A stretch of 54,250 nucleotides of DNA from Terriglobia bacterium. Lineage in GTDB: Bacteria > Acidobacteriota > Terriglobia > Bryobacterales > Bryobacteraceae. Of this stretch, positions 17,290-26,250 are shown piece after piece. The position numbers and the translations under genes were made by a program. Each line of letters starts with the position of its first letter. Position 1 is the first letter of the stretch. Location of the stretch: positions 1 through 54,250 of the forward strand of contig JAIQEX010000030.1 of assembly GCA_020073615.1 (NCBI GenBank), given 5' to 3'. The notes beneath the pieces are model-generated. The model saw nothing but the letters and a program-made list of their open reading frames with translations. It was not told the DNA's origin and did no database searches.

Positions 17290-19329
17290 GTGGACCGCAA
17301 AACCGTTCTTCTTCTCGCCATTCTGATTCCCGCCGGCCTCTGTGCGCAGGACCATCCCCTCACCGCGCTGCCTTATACGCCGAGCCTCGAGGCGTCGTTT
17401 CTGGACCGCTCGGCCGACCCCTGCGTGGATTTCTACAAGTTCGCCTGCGGCAGTTGGAACAAGCTGAACCCGATTCCTGCCGACCAGCCGCGCTGGGACG
17501 TCTATTCCAAATTGCACACCGACAACCAGCGCTTCCTGTGGGGAATCCTCGAGGAAGCGGCGAAGCCGTCGCCCCAGAGGACTCCCTCGCAGCAGAAGAT
17601 CGGCGACTATTTCGGCGCCTGCATGGATGAGGCGGCTATCGAGAAACTGGGCGCGTCGCCGCTCAAGCCCCGCCTGGATGAGATCGCCGCGCTGAAGCGC
17701 GTATCCGACATTCCACTGCTGCTGGGGCGGCTGCACCTGGAATCCTCGGAGACCGCCGCCCTGTTCGGCTTCAGCTCATCGCAGGACTTCGCCGATTCCA
17801 GCCGCGTGATCGCCTTCGCCACCGCCGGCGGTCTCGGCCTGCCGGATCGCGACTATTACGACAAGACCGACGCCAAGAGCCAGGAGACGCGCGCGCGGTA
17901 CATGGAGCACGTCGGCGCCATCTTCCGGCTGCTGGGCGACCCAGCGGCCACGGCGCGGTCGGAAGCGCAGACGGTGATGGATATCGAGACCGCGCTCGCC
18001 AAGGCGTCACTGACGCGCGTGGACAAGCGCGACCCCTACAAGCTGTTCCACAAGTTCACGCGCTCGCAGCTTGACGCCCTGACGCCGTCGTTTGGCTGGA
18101 CCGCGTACTACGCCGCGTTGAGACTGCCCGCGCCGGCGGAGCTGAACGTGACCGAGCCGGAATTCTTCAAGGAGGTGGAACGACTGCTCAAAACGCGCGG
18201 CATCGCCGATTGGAAGGTCTATCTGCGCTGGCACCTGGCGCACGCACGGGCGCCGTATCTCTCGCGGGCGTTTGTGCAGGCGAATTTCGATTTCTATGCC
18301 AAGTACCTGCGCGGGGTCGCGGAGATGCAACCCCGCTGGAAGCGGTGCGTGAATTACGTGGACCGCGACCTGGGCGAAGCGCTGGGCCAGGTCTTCGCGG
18401 CCAAGACCTTCACCGCCGACACCAAGGCGCGCGCGCTGGCGATGACGCAGGAGATCGAGAAGGCCATGGAGACCGACCTGCGCGGGCTCGCCTGGATGGG
18501 CGACGCCACCAAGAAGCAGGCGTTCGAGAAGCTCCACGGCATGGTGAACAAGATCGGGTATCCCGACAAGTGGCGCGACTACAGCGAGCTGGAAATTGTG
18601 CGCGGCGATTTCCTGGGCGACGTGGACCGCAGCGCGGTGTTCGAATCGCGCCGCCAGTTGAACAAGATCGGCAAGCCCGTCGACCGCACCGAGTGGCAGA
18701 TGACGCCGCCCACGGTCAACGCCTACTACGATTCGCAGATGAACGACATCAACTTTCCCGCGGGAGTGTTGCAGCCGCCCCTGTTCGATCCGAAGCTGGA
18801 CGACGCGCCGAATTACGGCAATACCGGGGCCACCATCGGGCACGAGCTGACGCACGGCTTCGACGACGAAGGCCGGCAGTTCGACGCCAAGGGCAACCTG
18901 CGCGACTGGTGGACCGCCAACGACGCCGCCGAGTTCGTCAAACGGGCCACGTGCGTCTCCGACCAGTATTCGCAGTACACCGTGGTGGACGATATCAAGA
19001 TCAACGGCAAGCTGACGCTGGGCGAAGACGTCGCGGATTTGGGCGGCACGCTTCTGGCCTACATGGCGTGGAAGGACGCGACCAAAGGCCAGCAGTTGCA
19101 GCCGGTGGATGGCTTCACGCCGGACCAGCGGTTCTTCATCGGCATGGCGCAATGGGCCTGCGGCTACGAGCGGCCCGAGAACAAGCGGCTGAACGCCATC
19201 ACCAACCCGCATTCGCCCGACGAATACCGCATCAACGGTGTGGTGAGCAACATGCCGGAATTCGCCCGCGCGTTTTCCTGCAAGACGGGCCAGCCGATGG
19301 TGCGGGAGCACGCCTGCCGGGTATGGTAA
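17290..19329 (+). CDS. M13-family zinc metallopeptidase (neprilysin/PepO-like)
   Basis: A 679-residue protein with a GTG start and signal peptide (MDRKTVLLLAILIPAGLCAQ). It contains the full M13 signature set: FYKFACGSWNKLNPIP near the N-terminus, NAYYDSQMNDINFPAGVLQPP, the zinc motif HELTH (His518, Glu519, His522) in GHELTHGFDDEGRQFD, the second motif GEDVADLGG with Glu579 and Asp583, and a C-terminal CRVW. It is full length for the family. It is a predicted periplasmic or surface-bound oligopeptidase cleaving short peptides on the amino side of hydrophobic residues. It is followed by a small ribbon-helix-helix gene and then an M1 peptidase on the same strand. Confidence 0.92.
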   Translation: MDRKTVLLLAILIPAGLCAQDHPLTALPYTPSLEASFLDRSADPCVDFYKFACGSWNKLNPIPADQPRWDVYSKLHTDNQRFLWGILEEAAKPSPQRTPSQQKIGDYFGACMDEAAIEKLGASPLKPRLDEIAALKRVSDIPLLLGRLHLESSETAALFGFSSSQDFADSSRVIAFATAGGLGLPDRDYYDKTDAKSQETRARYMEHVGAIFRLLGDPAATARSEAQTVMDIETALAKASLTRVDKRDPYKLFHKFTRSQLDALTPSFGWTAYYAALRLPAPAELNVTEPEFFKEVERLLKTRGIADWKVYLRWHLAHARAPYLSRAFVQANFDFYAKYLRGVAEMQPRWKRCVNYVDRDLGEALGQVFAAKTFTADTKARALAMTQEIEKAMETDLRGLAWMGDATKKQAFEKLHGMVNKIGYPDKWRDYSELEIVRGDFLGDVDRSAVFESRRQLNKIGKPVDRTEWQMTPPTVNAYYDSQMNDINFPAGVLQPPLFDPKLDDAPNYGNTGATIGHELTHGFDDEGRQFDAKGNLRDWWTANDAAEFVKRATCVSDQYSQYTVVDDIKINGKLTLGEDVADLGGTLLAYMAWKDATKGQQLQPVDGFTPDQRFFIGMAQWACGYERPENKRLNAITNPHSPDEYRINGVVSNMPEFARAFSCKTGQPMVREHACRVW

Positions 19330-19419
19330 TGAGGCTTGGTGGCGTGGCTTTCTCGATCCCCAGCGGCCTGATGGCGCCACCCGCTTCCCATTACCATCTG
19401 GCACACGGTTCACGTGGCG

Positions 19420-19647
19420 ATGCGCAATATCACTTTCCGCCTACCCGCGGATCTCGTCCGCCAGGCCAGAATCCTCGCAGCCCGGCGCGATCTCTCGCTG
19501 AATGCGCTGGTGCGCGAGGCGCTGGAGGATCTCGTGAAAGGCGGCGATCGGTGCCGCAACGCGGGTGAACGCCTGCTCCGCAAGACCGAAACCGGCCTGT
19601 ACGAGATCTCCCCCGGCTTCTGGAATCGCGCGAGTCTGTACGACTAA
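19420..19647 (+). CDS. ribbon-helix-helix (Arc/CopG-like) protein, orphan antitoxin?
   Basis: A 75-residue protein, MRNITFRLPADLVRQARILAARRDLSLNALVREALEDL and onward. The N-terminal beta strand plus two helices is the ribbon-helix-helix DNA-binding fold common in type II antitoxins. A GTG two codons earlier (19414) is an alternative start. There is no toxin-like ORF on either side (M13 peptidase upstream, M1 peptidase downstream), so it may be an orphan antitoxin or a local transcriptional regulator. The C-terminal tail GLYEISPGFWNRASLYD may be the toxin-contacting segment. Confidence 0.7.
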   Translation: MRNITFRLPADLVRQARILAARRDLSLNALVREALEDLVKGGDRCRNAGERLLRKTETGLYEISPGFWNRASLYD

Positions 19648-19703
19648 CAATCTCAGCTAATCGGACATCTAACTCTCCATCCCTTGCAAAGGGCCGCCGA
19701 ATC

Positions 19704-21803
19704 GTGTACATCTGGCATGTGCAGGATTTAAGAGCAGGGCTTCGTGTTCTCGGGATCAGCCTCATCGGCTGCGGGTTCAGTATGGCCGCCATGAGCAACC
19801 AGGTGGTGGACTATCGCATGCAGGCGCGGCTCGACCCGGCGAAGAAGACGGTCGCCGGGCACGAGACGCTCACCTGGCGGAACGATTCGCCGGACGCGGT
19901 CCGGGAGCTGCAGTTCCACCTTTACCTCAACGCCTTCCAGAACGAGAAGAGCACGTTCATGCGGGAATCGGGCGGCCAGTTGCGCGGCGACCGGGCGAAG
20001 AAGGACGACTGGGGATACATCGAGGTTCAGCGCATGCGCATTGCCGGCGGGGCGGACCTGACGGCGGCCATCCGCTTCATTCACCCCGACGACGATAACG
20101 CCGACGACCAGACCGTGGTCGCGGTGGCGCTGCCGCAGCCGGTGAACCCGCAGCAGAGCATCACGCTCGATATCGATTTCCTGGCCAAACTGCCCAAGGT
20201 CTTCGCCCGCACCGGCTATCACAACGATTTCTTCATGGTCGGGCAGTGGTTCCCCAAAATCGGCGTAAACGAGAAGGCCGGCGACCGCTACGCCAAACAG
20301 GGCGGATGGAACTGTCATCAATTCCACGCCAACTCGGAGTTTTACGCCGATTACGGCAAGTACGACGTCACCTTGACCGTACCCGCGAACTACGTAGTGG
20401 GCGCGACCGGCGTGGAGCAGAGCCGCAGCGAGGACGCGGCGCGCCGCGAGAGCACATATCGCTTCTCCCAGGAAGACGTGCACGACTTCTCCTGGACGGC
20501 CTCGCCCCGCTTCGTGCGTATCGAGCGGCCGTTCGACCCTGCGAGCGCCGTCACCGCTGCCGAGGCGGATTCCACGGCGCGCCTGCTGGGCGTGACTGCC
20601 GAAACGCTGCGGCTGAAGCCCGTGCGCATGATCCTGCTCATGCAGCCGGAGCACCGGTGGCAGGCCGACCGCCATTTCCGAGCGCTGGCGAATGGGCTGA
20701 AATGGTTCGGCATGTGGTACGGCGCATACCCCTACGACACCATCACCGTGGTGGACCCGCCTTATGGCGCGGGCGGCGCGGGCGGCATGGAGTACCCCAC
20801 GCTGATCACCGCCGGCACGCCGTGGTGGCCGGGTGCGCGTGAAGCCGACCCGGAGGAGGTGGTGATCCACGAGTTCGGGCACCAGTACTGGTATGGTATG
20901 GTGGGCACCAACGAATTCGAGGAGGCTTGGCTGGACGAGGGGTTCAACACTTACTCGACCGGTAAGATCATCGACTTAGTGTATGGCCCGCAGGACTTGC
21001 CTCTGAGCATCCTTTCGGTTCCCGTGGCGGGTCTGCTGGGTATGCCGCAGGTGACTTCGGAAACGCGCGACCGGCTGATCTACCTGCAGTTCGACAAGCT
21101 CGACCCGGTCATGCTCCCGGCATGGAAGTATTACGGCAATACCAGCTACGGCATCAATTCGTACATGCGGCCCGGCACGCTCCTGCGCACGCTCGAAAAC
21201 CACCTCGGCTCCCCCCTGATGGCACGCATCATGCGCGCGTGGTTTCAGAAATACCGCTTCCAGCACCCCACCACGCTGGATTTTGAGAAGCTGGTGAACG
21301 AAGTTTCCGGCCGCGACATGAGCTGGTTCTTCGACCAGTTTGTTTTCGGAACCAACTGGCTGAACTACAAGGTAGCGAGCGTGGCGTGCGATCCGGTGGA
21401 AGTGAAGCTCGGTTCCTACGTGGAGAACGGGAAGCGGACGGTGGTGTCGGAGGATGACGCCGAGCGCATCCAGAAGGCGCGCGAGAAGCAGAAAGGCTAC
21501 CGCAAGGAATACCGCATCGTGGTCAAGCTGGTCCGCGAGGGGGAGACGGTGTTTCCGGTGGACATGACGATGACCCTGGACTCGGGCGAGGTGGTCCGCC
21601 GGCAGTGGGACGGCCGAGATCGCTGGGTGAAGTACGAGTACATCAAGACGTCGCAGGTAAAATCGGTGGAGATCGACCCCGGGCGGAAGGTCCTGCTGGA
21701 CGGCAGCTTCGCCGACAACAGCTACGTGGAAACACCGGCGGTGCTGCCCTTCGCCAAATGGTCTTCCAACGTGCTCTTCTGGATGCAGATGGTGCTGCCA
21801 TGA
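19704..21803 (+). CDS. M1-family metallopeptidase (aminopeptidase N-like)
   Basis: A 699-residue protein. The zinc site is HEFGHQYWYGMVGTNEFEEAWLDEG: HExxH starting at His389, and the third ligand Glu in the conserved WLDEG. The exopeptidase-type substrate loop appears as GAGGAGGMEYPTL, a variant of GxMEN with Tyr in place of Asn. The N-terminus (GTG start, MYIWHVQDLRAGLRVLGISLIGCG) contains LIGC, a possible lipobox. The start is uncertain; no clear Shine-Dalgarno sequence is visible. It probably degrades peptides at the cell envelope together with the M13 enzyme upstream. The stop overlaps the next gene's ATG. Confidence 0.87.
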   Translation: MYIWHVQDLRAGLRVLGISLIGCGFSMAAMSNQVVDYRMQARLDPAKKTVAGHETLTWRNDSPDAVRELQFHLYLNAFQNEKSTFMRESGGQLRGDRAKKDDWGYIEVQRMRIAGGADLTAAIRFIHPDDDNADDQTVVAVALPQPVNPQQSITLDIDFLAKLPKVFARTGYHNDFFMVGQWFPKIGVNEKAGDRYAKQGGWNCHQFHANSEFYADYGKYDVTLTVPANYVVGATGVEQSRSEDAARRESTYRFSQEDVHDFSWTASPRFVRIERPFDPASAVTAAEADSTARLLGVTAETLRLKPVRMILLMQPEHRWQADRHFRALANGLKWFGMWYGAYPYDTITVVDPPYGAGGAGGMEYPTLITAGTPWWPGAREADPEEVVIHEFGHQYWYGMVGTNEFEEAWLDEGFNTYSTGKIIDLVYGPQDLPLSILSVPVAGLLGMPQVTSETRDRLIYLQFDKLDPVMLPAWKYYGNTSYGINSYMRPGTLLRTLENHLGSPLMARIMRAWFQKYRFQHPTTLDFEKLVNEVSGRDMSWFFDQFVFGTNWLNYKVASVACDPVEVKLGSYVENGKRTVVSEDDAERIQKAREKQKGYRKEYRIVVKLVREGETVFPVDMTMTLDSGEVVRRQWDGRDRWVKYEYIKTSQVKSVEIDPGRKVLLDGSFADNSYVETPAVLPFAKWSSNVLFWMQMVLP

Positions 21804-22765
21804 CGGTTGCCGAAGCGCTGGCGCGCGGAGTTCGAACCCTGAAGGGAGCCAAGCGGCTGTGGTTCCTGTTTTACGCCGCGAATCTCCTGGCGGCGGCGGT
21901 TGCCGCGGCGGCGGCAATGTCCGTGCCGTTCCAATACCTGGGCCATAGCGCCTGGGCGGCGCAGATGGTGGGCAACTTCGACATCCAATGGCTGGCGGAA
22001 ATCTTTGCCGCCAGCGGCGGGCTTTCCTTCCAGCCCGTAGCGGCGGCCATGGCGTGCGCGTGGGCCATTTCCGGAATTGTGTCGCTGTTCCTGCTGGGCG
22101 GCGCAATCCACGTTTTCTGCGCGCGCGCGCCGTTTGCCATGAAAGATTTCTTCGCCGGCTGCGGGAAGCACTTCTGGAGGCTGGCGCGGCTCACGATCTA
22201 TTCCGCGATCTTCTACATTGCTGTTTTCGTGGTAGGAGGTCTGCTCTCGTTCATGGGCCGGAAGCTGTGGGGAGAGGGTTCCGCCGCCACCCCGCTGGTC
22301 TACGGGAGCTGGTTCCGGGCCGCGGTACTGATTTGCCTGTTGGGTTTTGTGGGCCTGGCGTTCGACTACGCGAGGATCAGCCTGGTGGCCGAAGACAGCC
22401 GCAAAGCGTTCCGCACGGCGTTTCGCTCGTTCCGGTTCGTATGGAGGAATCTGCGGCGGACGGTGGCACTATACGTGATGCTGTGGGTCATCGCCGTGGC
22501 GCTGATCGCCGCCTATTTCGGCGTTTCGCTAGTGGTACCGCAGACCTCCATGGCGATGGTGCTTTTGTTGCTGCTGGTGCGCCAGGCGACGATGATCGCG
22601 CGAATGTGGTCGCGGCTGCTGTTCTATGCCAGCCAGGTGGAGATGTACGATTTCCTGAAGCCCGCGCCGCTGCTGCCGCCCGAGCCGGAGGCCGCGCCGG
22701 AAGAGGTACCCACGGCGCTGCCGGAGGCCGAAGTCGTCGAGGGCGGTGCGGCGCCGGAACCATAG
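21800..22765 (+). CDS. multi-pass membrane protein, unknown
   Basis: A 321-residue protein translationally coupled to the M1 peptidase (ATGA overlap). About six hydrophobic segments are visible, for example LWFLFYAANLLAAAVAAAAA, AISGIVSLFLLGGAIHVFCA, LTIYSAIFYIAVFVVGGLL, AAVLICLLGFVGLAFDYARI and TVALYVMLWVIAVALIAAYFG. The region FDYARISLVAEDSRKAFRTAFRSFRFVWRNLRRT looks like the cytoplasmic amphipathic loop of DUF4013-like or glycerophosphodiesterase-associated membrane proteins. The C-terminus is a Pro/Glu-rich cytoplasmic tail. I do not recognise a function. Confidence 0.7.
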   Translation: MTVAEALARGVRTLKGAKRLWFLFYAANLLAAAVAAAAAMSVPFQYLGHSAWAAQMVGNFDIQWLAEIFAASGGLSFQPVAAAMACAWAISGIVSLFLLGGAIHVFCARAPFAMKDFFAGCGKHFWRLARLTIYSAIFYIAVFVVGGLLSFMGRKLWGEGSAATPLVYGSWFRAAVLICLLGFVGLAFDYARISLVAEDSRKAFRTAFRSFRFVWRNLRRTVALYVMLWVIAVALIAAYFGVSLVVPQTSMAMVLLLLLVRQATMIARMWSRLLFYASQVEMYDFLKPAPLLPPEPEAAPEEVPTALPEAEVVEGGAAPEP

Positions 22766-22779
22766 AGGAGACGGAAGCA

Positions 22780-23124
22780 ATGCCCGGTGAGGAGTTGTTT
22801 GCCCACGTACGAACCATGGCCCAGCACGTAGGTGCGAAGAGTGTCTACGGCGAGCCTGTAGTCCACGGCGACACGACCGTCGTGCCCGTGGCCAGGGTGG
22901 CGTTCGGGTTTGGCGGCGGCACCGGCAAAGGCGCGAAGGCAGGGCATTCCGAAGGCGCCGGCGGCGGGCTGGGTTTTGTCGGGGGGCCCGCCGGCTACAT
23001 CGAAATGACGCCCGCGGGCACGCGATTTGTGGCCATCGGCGAGCGCAAGAAGATCGCCGGCGCGCTGCTCGCCGGATTGGCCCTCGGCTATCTCGCCGGC
23101 AAATTGCGCCGCCGCGCTGCATAA
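22780..23124 (+). CDS. GerW/YtfJ-family protein
   Basis: A 114-residue protein, MPGEELFAHVRTMAQHVGAKSVYGEPVVHGDTTVVPVARVAFGFGGGTG and so on, matching the GerW (YtfJ) family: GEPV, then TVVPVA, F-G-FGGG and a Gly-rich loop before a short hydrophobic C-terminus (ALLAGLALGYLAGKL). In Bacilli YtfJ is a sporulation protein, but homologues are widespread in non-sporulating phyla with unknown roles. A GAGGAG ribosome binding site lies just upstream, 14 bases after the membrane-protein stop, so it is likely in the same transcript. Confidence 0.8.
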   Translation: MPGEELFAHVRTMAQHVGAKSVYGEPVVHGDTTVVPVARVAFGFGGGTGKGAKAGHSEGAGGGLGFVGGPAGYIEMTPAGTRFVAIGERKKIAGALLAGLALGYLAGKLRRRAA

Positions 23125-23154
23125 AGCAGGCGGTCCAAGCAGGCGGTGCCGCCC

Positions 23155-23218
23155 GCCGAAGCCGCTGCCTACACCGTGTGCCGCCGGCCGAAGCCGCAGC
23201 CTACACCGTGTGCCGCCG
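23155..23218. repeat. tandem duplication, 2 x 32 bp
   Basis: Unit 23155-23186 is repeated at 23187-23218 with one difference (T versus A at the tenth-eleventh base region). The second copy contains the stop codon and last codons of the minus-strand gene 23201-23428, so the duplication lies over a gene's 3' end. A shorter direct repeat AAGCAGGCGGT (23124-23134 and 23137-23147) precedes it. Confidence 0.8.
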
Positions 23219-23428
23219 GGTTCTGTTCAGCAACTCCCGGGCGCGCGCGAGCGCCTTCTCTTCCGCTTCTTCGCGGGTCGCGCCGGTGGTGCGGCAGAGG
23301 GCCGCTCCGGGCGATACGTTATCCGCTTTGGCGTGCCATTCGGCGCCCAGGCGGTAGCTGGAAAGATTCACCTGCCAGCCCGCCACTTCCAGTTTTCGCT
23401 CCTGGAATTCTTCGGCGTTCATGCTCAT
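23201..23428 (-). CDS. small conserved-looking hypothetical protein
   Basis: A 75-residue protein, MSMNAEEFQERKLEVAGWQVNLSSYRLGAEWHAKADNVSPGAALCRTTGATREEAEEKALARARELL. One beta-rich half is followed by a helix (TREEAEEKALARARELLNRTRR), reminiscent of double-stranded RNA-binding or HicB-like small folds, but not assigned. The ATG at 23428 overlaps the sulfurtransferase stop (ATGA), so it is coexpressed with that gene. A Met two codons later is an alternative start. Confidence 0.65.
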   Translation of the reverse strand: MSMNAEEFQERKLEVAGWQVNLSSYRLGAEWHAKADNVSPGAALCRTTGATREEAEEKALARARELLNRTRRHTV

Positions 23429-24291
23429 CCCCGGGCCCCGGAGGCCGTCGCGCCGCGCTCGACGGGGGCGCCCACCAGGTTGCCCCACTCGGTCCACGAG
23501 CCGTCGTAATTGGTCACCTTATCGAACCCCAGCAGGTACTTGAGCACGAACCAGGTGTGGCTGGAGCGCTCCCCGATGCGGCAATAAGCAATCACGGGCT
23601 TGGAGCCGTCGATGCCTTCGCCGCCGTAAAGCGCACGCAGCTCGTCGGCCGACTTGAACGTGCCGTCGTCGTTGCAGGCTTTGCCCCACGGGATACTGCG
23701 CGCGCCGGGCACATGGCCGCCGCGCTGGCAGGTCTCCGGCAGCCCGGGAGGCGCCAGGATTTCGCCGGTGAACTCCTGCGGGCTGCGCACGTCCACCAGC
23801 CCCGCCGCGCGGCGCGCCGAAGCCTCCTGCACCTGCGGCAGAAACGCGCGCAGGGAATTGTCCGCGTCCTTCGCCTGGTACGTGGTGCGCGGCAGCGTGG
23901 GGACTTCTGTCGCAAGCTCGCGGCCCTCGGCCAGCCACTTCTTGCGGCCGCCGTTCATCAGCCGCACATCGCGGTGCCCGTAAATCTTGGCCTGCCAGAG
24001 CGCCCATGCGGCGAACCAGTTGTTGTTGTCGCCATAAATCACCAGCGTGGTATCGGGCTTGACGCCGGAGGCAGCCATCAGCTCCTCAAACTGTTCCTTG
24101 GACAGAATGTCGCGGCGTACGGTATCGCACAGTTGCGAATTCCACGCCCAGCCCAGCGCGCCGGGAACGTGTCCTTCCAGATAGGCCTTGGTATCGACGT
24201 CTACTTCCGCGATCCGCACGCGGGGGTCTTTGCTGTGGCTGGCCACCCAATCGGTGGCGACCAGCATTTCGGGATGTGCATATTCAGCCAT
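23425..24291 (-). CDS. sseA: thiosulfate/3-mercaptopyruvate sulfurtransferase (rhodanese)
   Basis: A 288-residue tandem rhodanese. The first, inactive domain is residues about 10-130 (VRIAEVDVDTKAYLEGHVPGALGW, then MNGGRKKWLAEGREL). The second, catalytic domain is residues about 155-280 (AGLVDVRSPQEFTG, GGHVPGARSIPWGKACN) with active-site loop CRIGERSSHTWF, the Cys near residue 236, and the final YDGSWTEWGN. It transfers sulfane sulfur from thiosulfate or 3-mercaptopyruvate; the CRIGERS loop is the thiosulfate-type form. It has a good Shine-Dalgarno sequence (GGAGGAGC). Overlap with the downstream 75-residue gene indicates coupling. The symbol is by family similarity only. Confidence 0.88.
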   Translation of the reverse strand: MAEYAHPEMLVATDWVASHSKDPRVRIAEVDVDTKAYLEGHVPGALGWAWNSQLCDTVRRDILSKEQFEELMAASGVKPDTTLVIYGDNNNWFAAWALWQAKIYGHRDVRLMNGGRKKWLAEGRELATEVPTLPRTTYQAKDADNSLRAFLPQVQEASARRAAGLVDVRSPQEFTGEILAPPGLPETCQRGGHVPGARSIPWGKACNDDGTFKSADELRALYGGEGIDGSKPVIAYCRIGERSSHTWFVLKYLLGFDKVTNYDGSWTEWGNLVGAPVERGATASGARG

Positions 24292-24563
24292 TCAATAGCT
24301 CCTCCAGATGCACCTCATTATATACGGGGCAAGCGCGGTTCGACCATCGCGGCCACGGGGAAAGATCTGGCCGCCCCCCCCAGCAAATGGCGAGTGGCAG
24401 CGCACGTTTCTTATATATCAGGTGCGGCCGTTACTCATGCACGGATACCTCACGCGCGCCAGTTGGGCTGTACGGAAACGCGCCAAACCGCGCGCCACCA
24501 CCCATTGAAAAAACGCTCCTGAGCTATAAGCTGGAGGGAGACTGCATCATTCCGTAGGAAGCC

Positions 24564-26222
24564 ATGAGCGCCCCCTCGACCCCGGCCGGATTCGGCATTT
24601 GGCAAGCGGAAGGATTTTCCGCCATCGTAGAGTACTCCTTCGACGTAGTGGAAGAGATCCGCCGGCAGGCGGTCGAGGGGCTGAATTCTTTAGGACACGG
24701 CGGTCTGGAAACCGGCGGGGTGCTGTACGGCGTTCGCAAGGGCGATACCCTCCGCGTGCTGGCCGGCGTCGAAGCGCCGTGCGAGCACGCTCTCGGCCCG
24801 GGGTTCGTGCTCTCCGAGAAGGACCGCCTGGGCCTGGCGAAACTGGCAGCGGCGCCGCCCGCCGGCATGGAGACGGTCGGCTGGTACTGTTCCCACACGC
24901 GCAGCCGGATTGTTCTCACGCCCAACGACTGCGCCATCTTCGAACATTTCTTCCCGCGTCCCCGGCAGGTGGCGCTGGTGGTGAAGCCCGCGCCGCTGGG
25001 CCCGGCCGAGGGGGCATTCCTGTTTCTCGAGGCCTTCGCGCCGCACCGCGAGTTCTCCATTCAGCCGCTCGCCGTCCGGGCGGTATCTCCGCCGGCGGAT
25101 GCGCATAGTGAGGGCGGAGGCGCGGATGATCGCCCCCGGCGCGAGGGCCGAGCGAAGCCGCGCATGGCCGCTCCCGCGCAACGCGTCTGGCTGTGGGCGG
25201 CTCCGGCGCTGACCGCCGTGGCTCTGCTCGTCGCCTCCCAACTCACCTCCACGCGTCTCGGTCTGGAGGCGCGCGCCGTGGCTCCCGGCCAGGTTCGCAT
25301 CGGATGGAACCGCAACTCCAGCGCCATCCTGGCAGCGTCGTCGGGCCTTCTGGAGATCAAGGACGGCGACTCGCGGGTGCTGCTTCCGCTCAGCGCCGAT
25401 CAGCTCCGCTCGGGCGCCATCACCTACGCCCGGCATTCGGCCACCGTCGGCCTGAGGTTGCACATCAACCAGCGCAAGCGCGGCGCACCGGCGTTGGAGG
25501 AGGCCATCCGCTTCGGTCCGCCGCCGGCGGCGCCCGCCGCGCCGGCGCCGAAAGCGAGTCCGGCGTCGCCCGTTGCGGGCGGTCCGGCCGGAAGTAGCGA
25601 AGCTGATCGACAGGCGCCCGAGCAGCCTTCGGCCGCAGCGCCGGAGCGCATTCCCGTCGCAGCGCCGGCGCTGCCGCCCCTAGCCCGACGGCAAGTGCGG
25701 CTGGCCATGCCGGCCGCTTCCGCAGCGCTGCCACCCGTGCTGCCCGCGGCGCCGGAGTTCCTGTTATCGGCCAATTCCGTAGCGGCGCCGCCGTTGCCCA
25801 TCGCGGCTCCCGGTCCTGCCCCGCGACTCCCCGTGGTGGATGCCTCGCCGCGTTCCGGCAGGCTCATCTGGACCGGCACGCTGGGCCGGCGCGGCGTGGT
25901 GGAGATCGATGGGCCGCATGCCAGCAACGGTTCTGTGAACGGGTCGCTTCCCGGCGTGCCTGTTTTCCTGCACGTTTCGCCCGCGGAATTTGCCGCGGGC
26001 GGGCTGCTAGTCTTCACCGGCGATGCCGCCCGCAACGGCCGCACCGAACCGGCCAGCCAGTCCAACGGGTGGAACAAGACGCGCTTCGCCTGGGACCCGG
26101 AGCGCGTGCGGCAGATCGCCATTCTCGAAGCACCCAACCCGAGCAACGGCTTTAGACGGCTGGTGCTGCGCAACGATTCGCGCCGTTGTGCCATGATCCT
26201 GATCGAGTGGCGGCTGCCGTAG
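24564..26222 (+). CDS. MPN/JAMM-like domain fused to membrane anchor and beta domains
   Basis: A 552-residue protein. Residues about 25-170 look like a JAMM/MPN domain: LETGGVLYG (Glu49), then GWYCSHTRSRIVLTPND. The canonical metal motif HxHx7Sx2D here reads Cys109-Ser110-His111 ... Thr119 ... Asp122, so the first His is replaced by Cys and the Ser by Thr. A single membrane helix (RVWLWAAPALTAVALLVASQL, about 207-228) precedes a fibronectin-III-like segment (ARAVAPGQVRIGWNRNSSAI). Then come about 130 residues of Ala/Pro-rich linker and a C-terminal beta domain with LIWTGTLGRRGVVEIDG. It has a weak Shine-Dalgarno sequence (AGGAAG). This is possibly a membrane-tethered isopeptidase-like or peptide-binding protein; catalysis is doubtful. 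Confidence 0.65.
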   Translation: MSAPSTPAGFGIWQAEGFSAIVEYSFDVVEEIRRQAVEGLNSLGHGGLETGGVLYGVRKGDTLRVLAGVEAPCEHALGPGFVLSEKDRLGLAKLAAAPPAGMETVGWYCSHTRSRIVLTPNDCAIFEHFFPRPRQVALVVKPAPLGPAEGAFLFLEAFAPHREFSIQPLAVRAVSPPADAHSEGGGADDRPRREGRAKPRMAAPAQRVWLWAAPALTAVALLVASQLTSTRLGLEARAVAPGQVRIGWNRNSSAILAASSGLLEIKDGDSRVLLPLSADQLRSGAITYARHSATVGLRLHINQRKRGAPALEEAIRFGPPPAAPAAPAPKASPASPVAGGPAGSSEADRQAPEQPSAAAPERIPVAAPALPPLARRQVRLAMPAASAALPPVLPAAPEFLLSANSVAAPPLPIAAPGPAPRLPVVDASPRSGRLIWTGTLGRRGVVEIDGPHASNGSVNGSLPGVPVFLHVSPAEFAAGGLLVFTGDAARNGRTEPASQSNGWNKTRFAWDPERVRQIAILEAPNPSNGFRRLVLRNDSRRCAMILIEWRLP

Positions 26223-26250
26223 CATCGTCGCGCTGTACTATAGAAGTGTC

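Noticed and set aside
23155-23218. CRISPR-like interpretation of the 32-bp tandem repeat
   Set aside because: The two units are contiguous with no spacer and overlap a coding 3' end.
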